A DNA stretch of 6,290 nt from JAGORY01 sp964517585 (lineage in GTDB: Bacteria > Patescibacteriota > Gracilibacteria > Peribacterales > Peribacteraceae), in assembly GCA_964517585.1 (NCBI GenBank), contig CAZFCB010000053.1, positions 1-6,290 on the forward strand, in the 5' to 3' direction. The notes below the pieces were generated by a model. That model ran no database searches. It saw nothing but the letters and a program-made list of their open reading frames with translations, and had not been told where the DNA came from. Below, piece after piece: positions 4,583 to 6,290 of this stretch (position 1 is its first letter; the number at the start of each line of letters is the position of its first letter). A program made the translations under genes and the position numbers.

Positions 4583-6259
4583 ATGAACAATACCTGCAAG
4601 CGCTGTACTGCAGAATTCGTCATCCATCCCGATGAGGAAGTGTTTCTTGAGAAACTTGGATTCTCATTTGGTACAGAAACGTTTCACCCAGCACGTCCTG
4701 TGTATTGCCCAGACTGCAGACTGCAAATACGCACGTGTCACAGAAATGAGCAATTCATGTACCGTAGGAAGTCATCAAAATCAGGAAAAGAGATCGTAGC
4801 GCTGTACCATGAAGAGGCACCATGGGGTGAACCATATAGTGTTTATTCTCAAGAAGAATGGCGTAGCGATGAGTTTGACCCACTGAAGTACGTGCAGGAG
4901 ACCGACTTCACGAAACCATTTTTTGAGCAGTACGCCGAGCTTCAGAAAAAAGTGCCCAGAGTCGCGATGGTGACAGTTGCGAACGAGAACTCGGACTTCA
5001 CAACAGGTACCGGCTACTGCAAGAACTGCTATCTCATCAATTCGTCCGAGTACGCGGAAGACTGCTACTACGGAAAACTCTTTCAGAAATGCAAAAACTC
5101 GATGGACTGTTGTTACCTCTATGACTCTGAACTCTGCTATGAGTGCTTCAGTGTGTATGGATCGTACAACTGCGCGTTTGTTTCTTTTAGCCAGAATTGT
5201 CAGGACTGTTTGCTGTCGTCCAATCTGCAGTCGTGCTCAAACTGCTGTTTGTGTACAAATCTTTCTCGGAAGAAATATTGCCTGCTCAATGAACAGTTGA
5301 CGAAAGAAGAGTACGAGAAACGCGTTGCAGAATTACTTGGATCGCACACAGCTCTTGAAGCCGGAAAGAAGCATCTGACAGAGTTGAATCTCAAGAAAAT
5401 CCACAAGTACGCCAACATCGTGAATTGTGAAAACTGTACGGGTGACTACATCGAAAACTCACAAAATTGTTTGGACTGCTACGACGTGAACGAGAGTCAG
5501 GATTGCAGATACGTCACGGTCGGAGTGAATGTCAAAGACAACTACGACTGTAGCAACATGTATCTCAAGCCCGAACTTTGTTATGACACGCTTGGAACAA
5601 TAGAGGCCTATAACTGCGCCTACTGCCTCTACATCTTCTACTCGCAGCGGATGCTGTATTGCGATACGTGCTATAACTCTGCGGACTGCTTCGGATGCAT
5701 CGGACTCACGCGTAAGAAGTACTGCATCTTCAATACACAATATTCGGCAGAAGAATATAACGCACTCGTCCCTCGTCTCATCAAACACATGAAGTCGACT
5801 GGCGAGTGGGGGCTCTTTTTTCCGCCGTCTATTGCGACATTTGCGTACAACGAAAGTTTGGCATCGGAGTACTTTCCGATGGAGAGAGATGATGCGAAAG
5901 CACAAGGTTTCACATGGCGCGAGAAAGATGCGCGTGAATATCAACTGCAAACAACAGTTCTCCCCGATGGCATCGCGGAAACAAAGGATTCGGTTCTGAA
6001 AGAACTACTTGCGTGTACTGATTGTGCGAAGAATTATCGCATCATTCCACAGGAACTTGCGTTCTATCGTCGCCAAAATTTCCCGATTCCAAGGTGTTGT
6101 CCGGAATGTCGCCAGAAAAATCGAATGCAACTCAGAAGTCCGCGAACTCTGTACGAAAGACAGTGCAAAGACTGCGGCGAAAAAATACGGACGACATATG
6201 CCCCAAGCCGCCCCGAAAGCATCGTGTGTTCAGCGTGTTTTTTGAAGACAGTGTATTAG
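4583..6259 (+). CDS. Cysteine-rich multi-zinc-ribbon protein C
   Basis: The product has 558 residues and 44 cysteines. An upstream in-frame TTG (4544) is rejected because it lies inside repeat P and upstream of the promoter; the ATG at 4583 aligns with A and B. Site 1 is C5/C8 with C42/C45. Site 2 is lost entirely: the four positions are S64, S67, S89 and E92, with a small insertion before the last two. The ladder is rich in NCxxC phrases (C146 to C233, C282 to C381), its halves closing with KKYCLLNEQLTKEEY (230-244) and KKYCIFNTQYSAEEY (378-392). The SPFGYNE block appears as ATFAYNES (418-425). Sites 3 (C478/C481, C506/C509) and 4 (C528/C531, C549/C552) are intact; the tail is FLKTVY. It is the most divergent of the three by eye. 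There is no signal peptide. It has its own promoter, so it may be expressed independently of A and B. Function unknown. Confidence 0.92.
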   Translation: MNNTCKRCTAEFVIHPDEEVFLEKLGFSFGTETFHPARPVYCPDCRLQIRTCHRNEQFMYRRKSSKSGKEIVALYHEEAPWGEPYSVYSQEEWRSDEFDPLKYVQETDFTKPFFEQYAELQKKVPRVAMVTVANENSDFTTGTGYCKNCYLINSSEYAEDCYYGKLFQKCKNSMDCCYLYDSELCYECFSVYGSYNCAFVSFSQNCQDCLLSSNLQSCSNCCLCTNLSRKKYCLLNEQLTKEEYEKRVAELLGSHTALEAGKKHLTELNLKKIHKYANIVNCENCTGDYIENSQNCLDCYDVNESQDCRYVTVGVNVKDNYDCSNMYLKPELCYDTLGTIEAYNCAYCLYIFYSQRMLYCDTCYNSADCFGCIGLTRKKYCIFNTQYSAEEYNALVPRLIKHMKSTGEWGLFFPPSIATFAYNESLASEYFPMERDDAKAQGFTWREKDAREYQLQTTVLPDGIAETKDSVLKELLACTDCAKNYRIIPQELAFYRRQNFPIPRCCPECRQKNRMQLRSPRTLYERQCKDCGEKIRTTYAPSRPESIVCSACFLKTVY

Positions 6260-6290
6260 CAAACAAGAAACGGCTGTTTTCGGTACCTAT

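Noticed and set aside
5459..5950. Antisense open frame of 163 codons inside gene C
   Set aside because: Same shadow effect; no ribosome-binding site or recognisable domain.
6260..6290. Possible terminator after gene C (AAAC / GTTT)
   Set aside because: Only a four-pair stem with a short T-run, and the window ends; not enough to call.

Overview
The window most resembles a piece of a Candidate Phyla Radiation (Patescibacteria) genome. The evidence is family-level recognition: three long, cysteine-loaded zinc-ribbon proteins of a type I associate with that group, beside a winged-helix protein also typical of it. This assignment comes from memory, not a search. All four large genes read through in the standard code and end in TAA or TAG, so nothing points to TGA recoding. 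No rRNA, tRNA, CRISPR array or transposase gene is visible.

Layout. Bases 1-99 are intergenic and hold one copy each of two dispersed palindromic repeats, R (1-29) and P (71-98). A minus-strand gene (95-931) encodes a 278-residue winged-helix protein whose stop codon lies inside repeat P. An 85-bp divergent intergenic region follows, containing a perfect 19-bp dyad (940-958). Three plus-strand paralogues come next: A (1017-2702, 561 aa), B (2846-4525, 559 aa) and C (4583-6259, 558 aa after start correction). The A-B gap (2703-2845) carries a bulged stem-loop, a 24-bp remnant coding for the family's exact C-terminus (CYLETVY-stop), and the second copy of R. The B-C gap (4526-4582) carries the second copy of P and a perfect extended -10 promoter placed for a leaderless start of gene C. 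The last 31 bases show nothing recognisable.

How the parts may work together. A, B and C share one architecture: two zinc ribbons at the N-terminus, a central ladder of cysteine-rich repeats in two related halves, a conserved SPFGYNE-type block, and two more zinc ribbons at the C-terminus that look like a duplicate of the N-terminal pair. They have 37, 41 and 44 cysteines and no signal peptide or membrane segment, so they are probably cytoplasmic metal-binding or scaffold proteins of unknown function. A keeps all four terminal zinc sites, B has lost most of the third, and C has lost all of the second, which suggests divergence after tandem duplication. The remnant before R2 suggests the array once held another member. 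The divergent regulator next to a dyad operator is a plausible controller, but this is inference.
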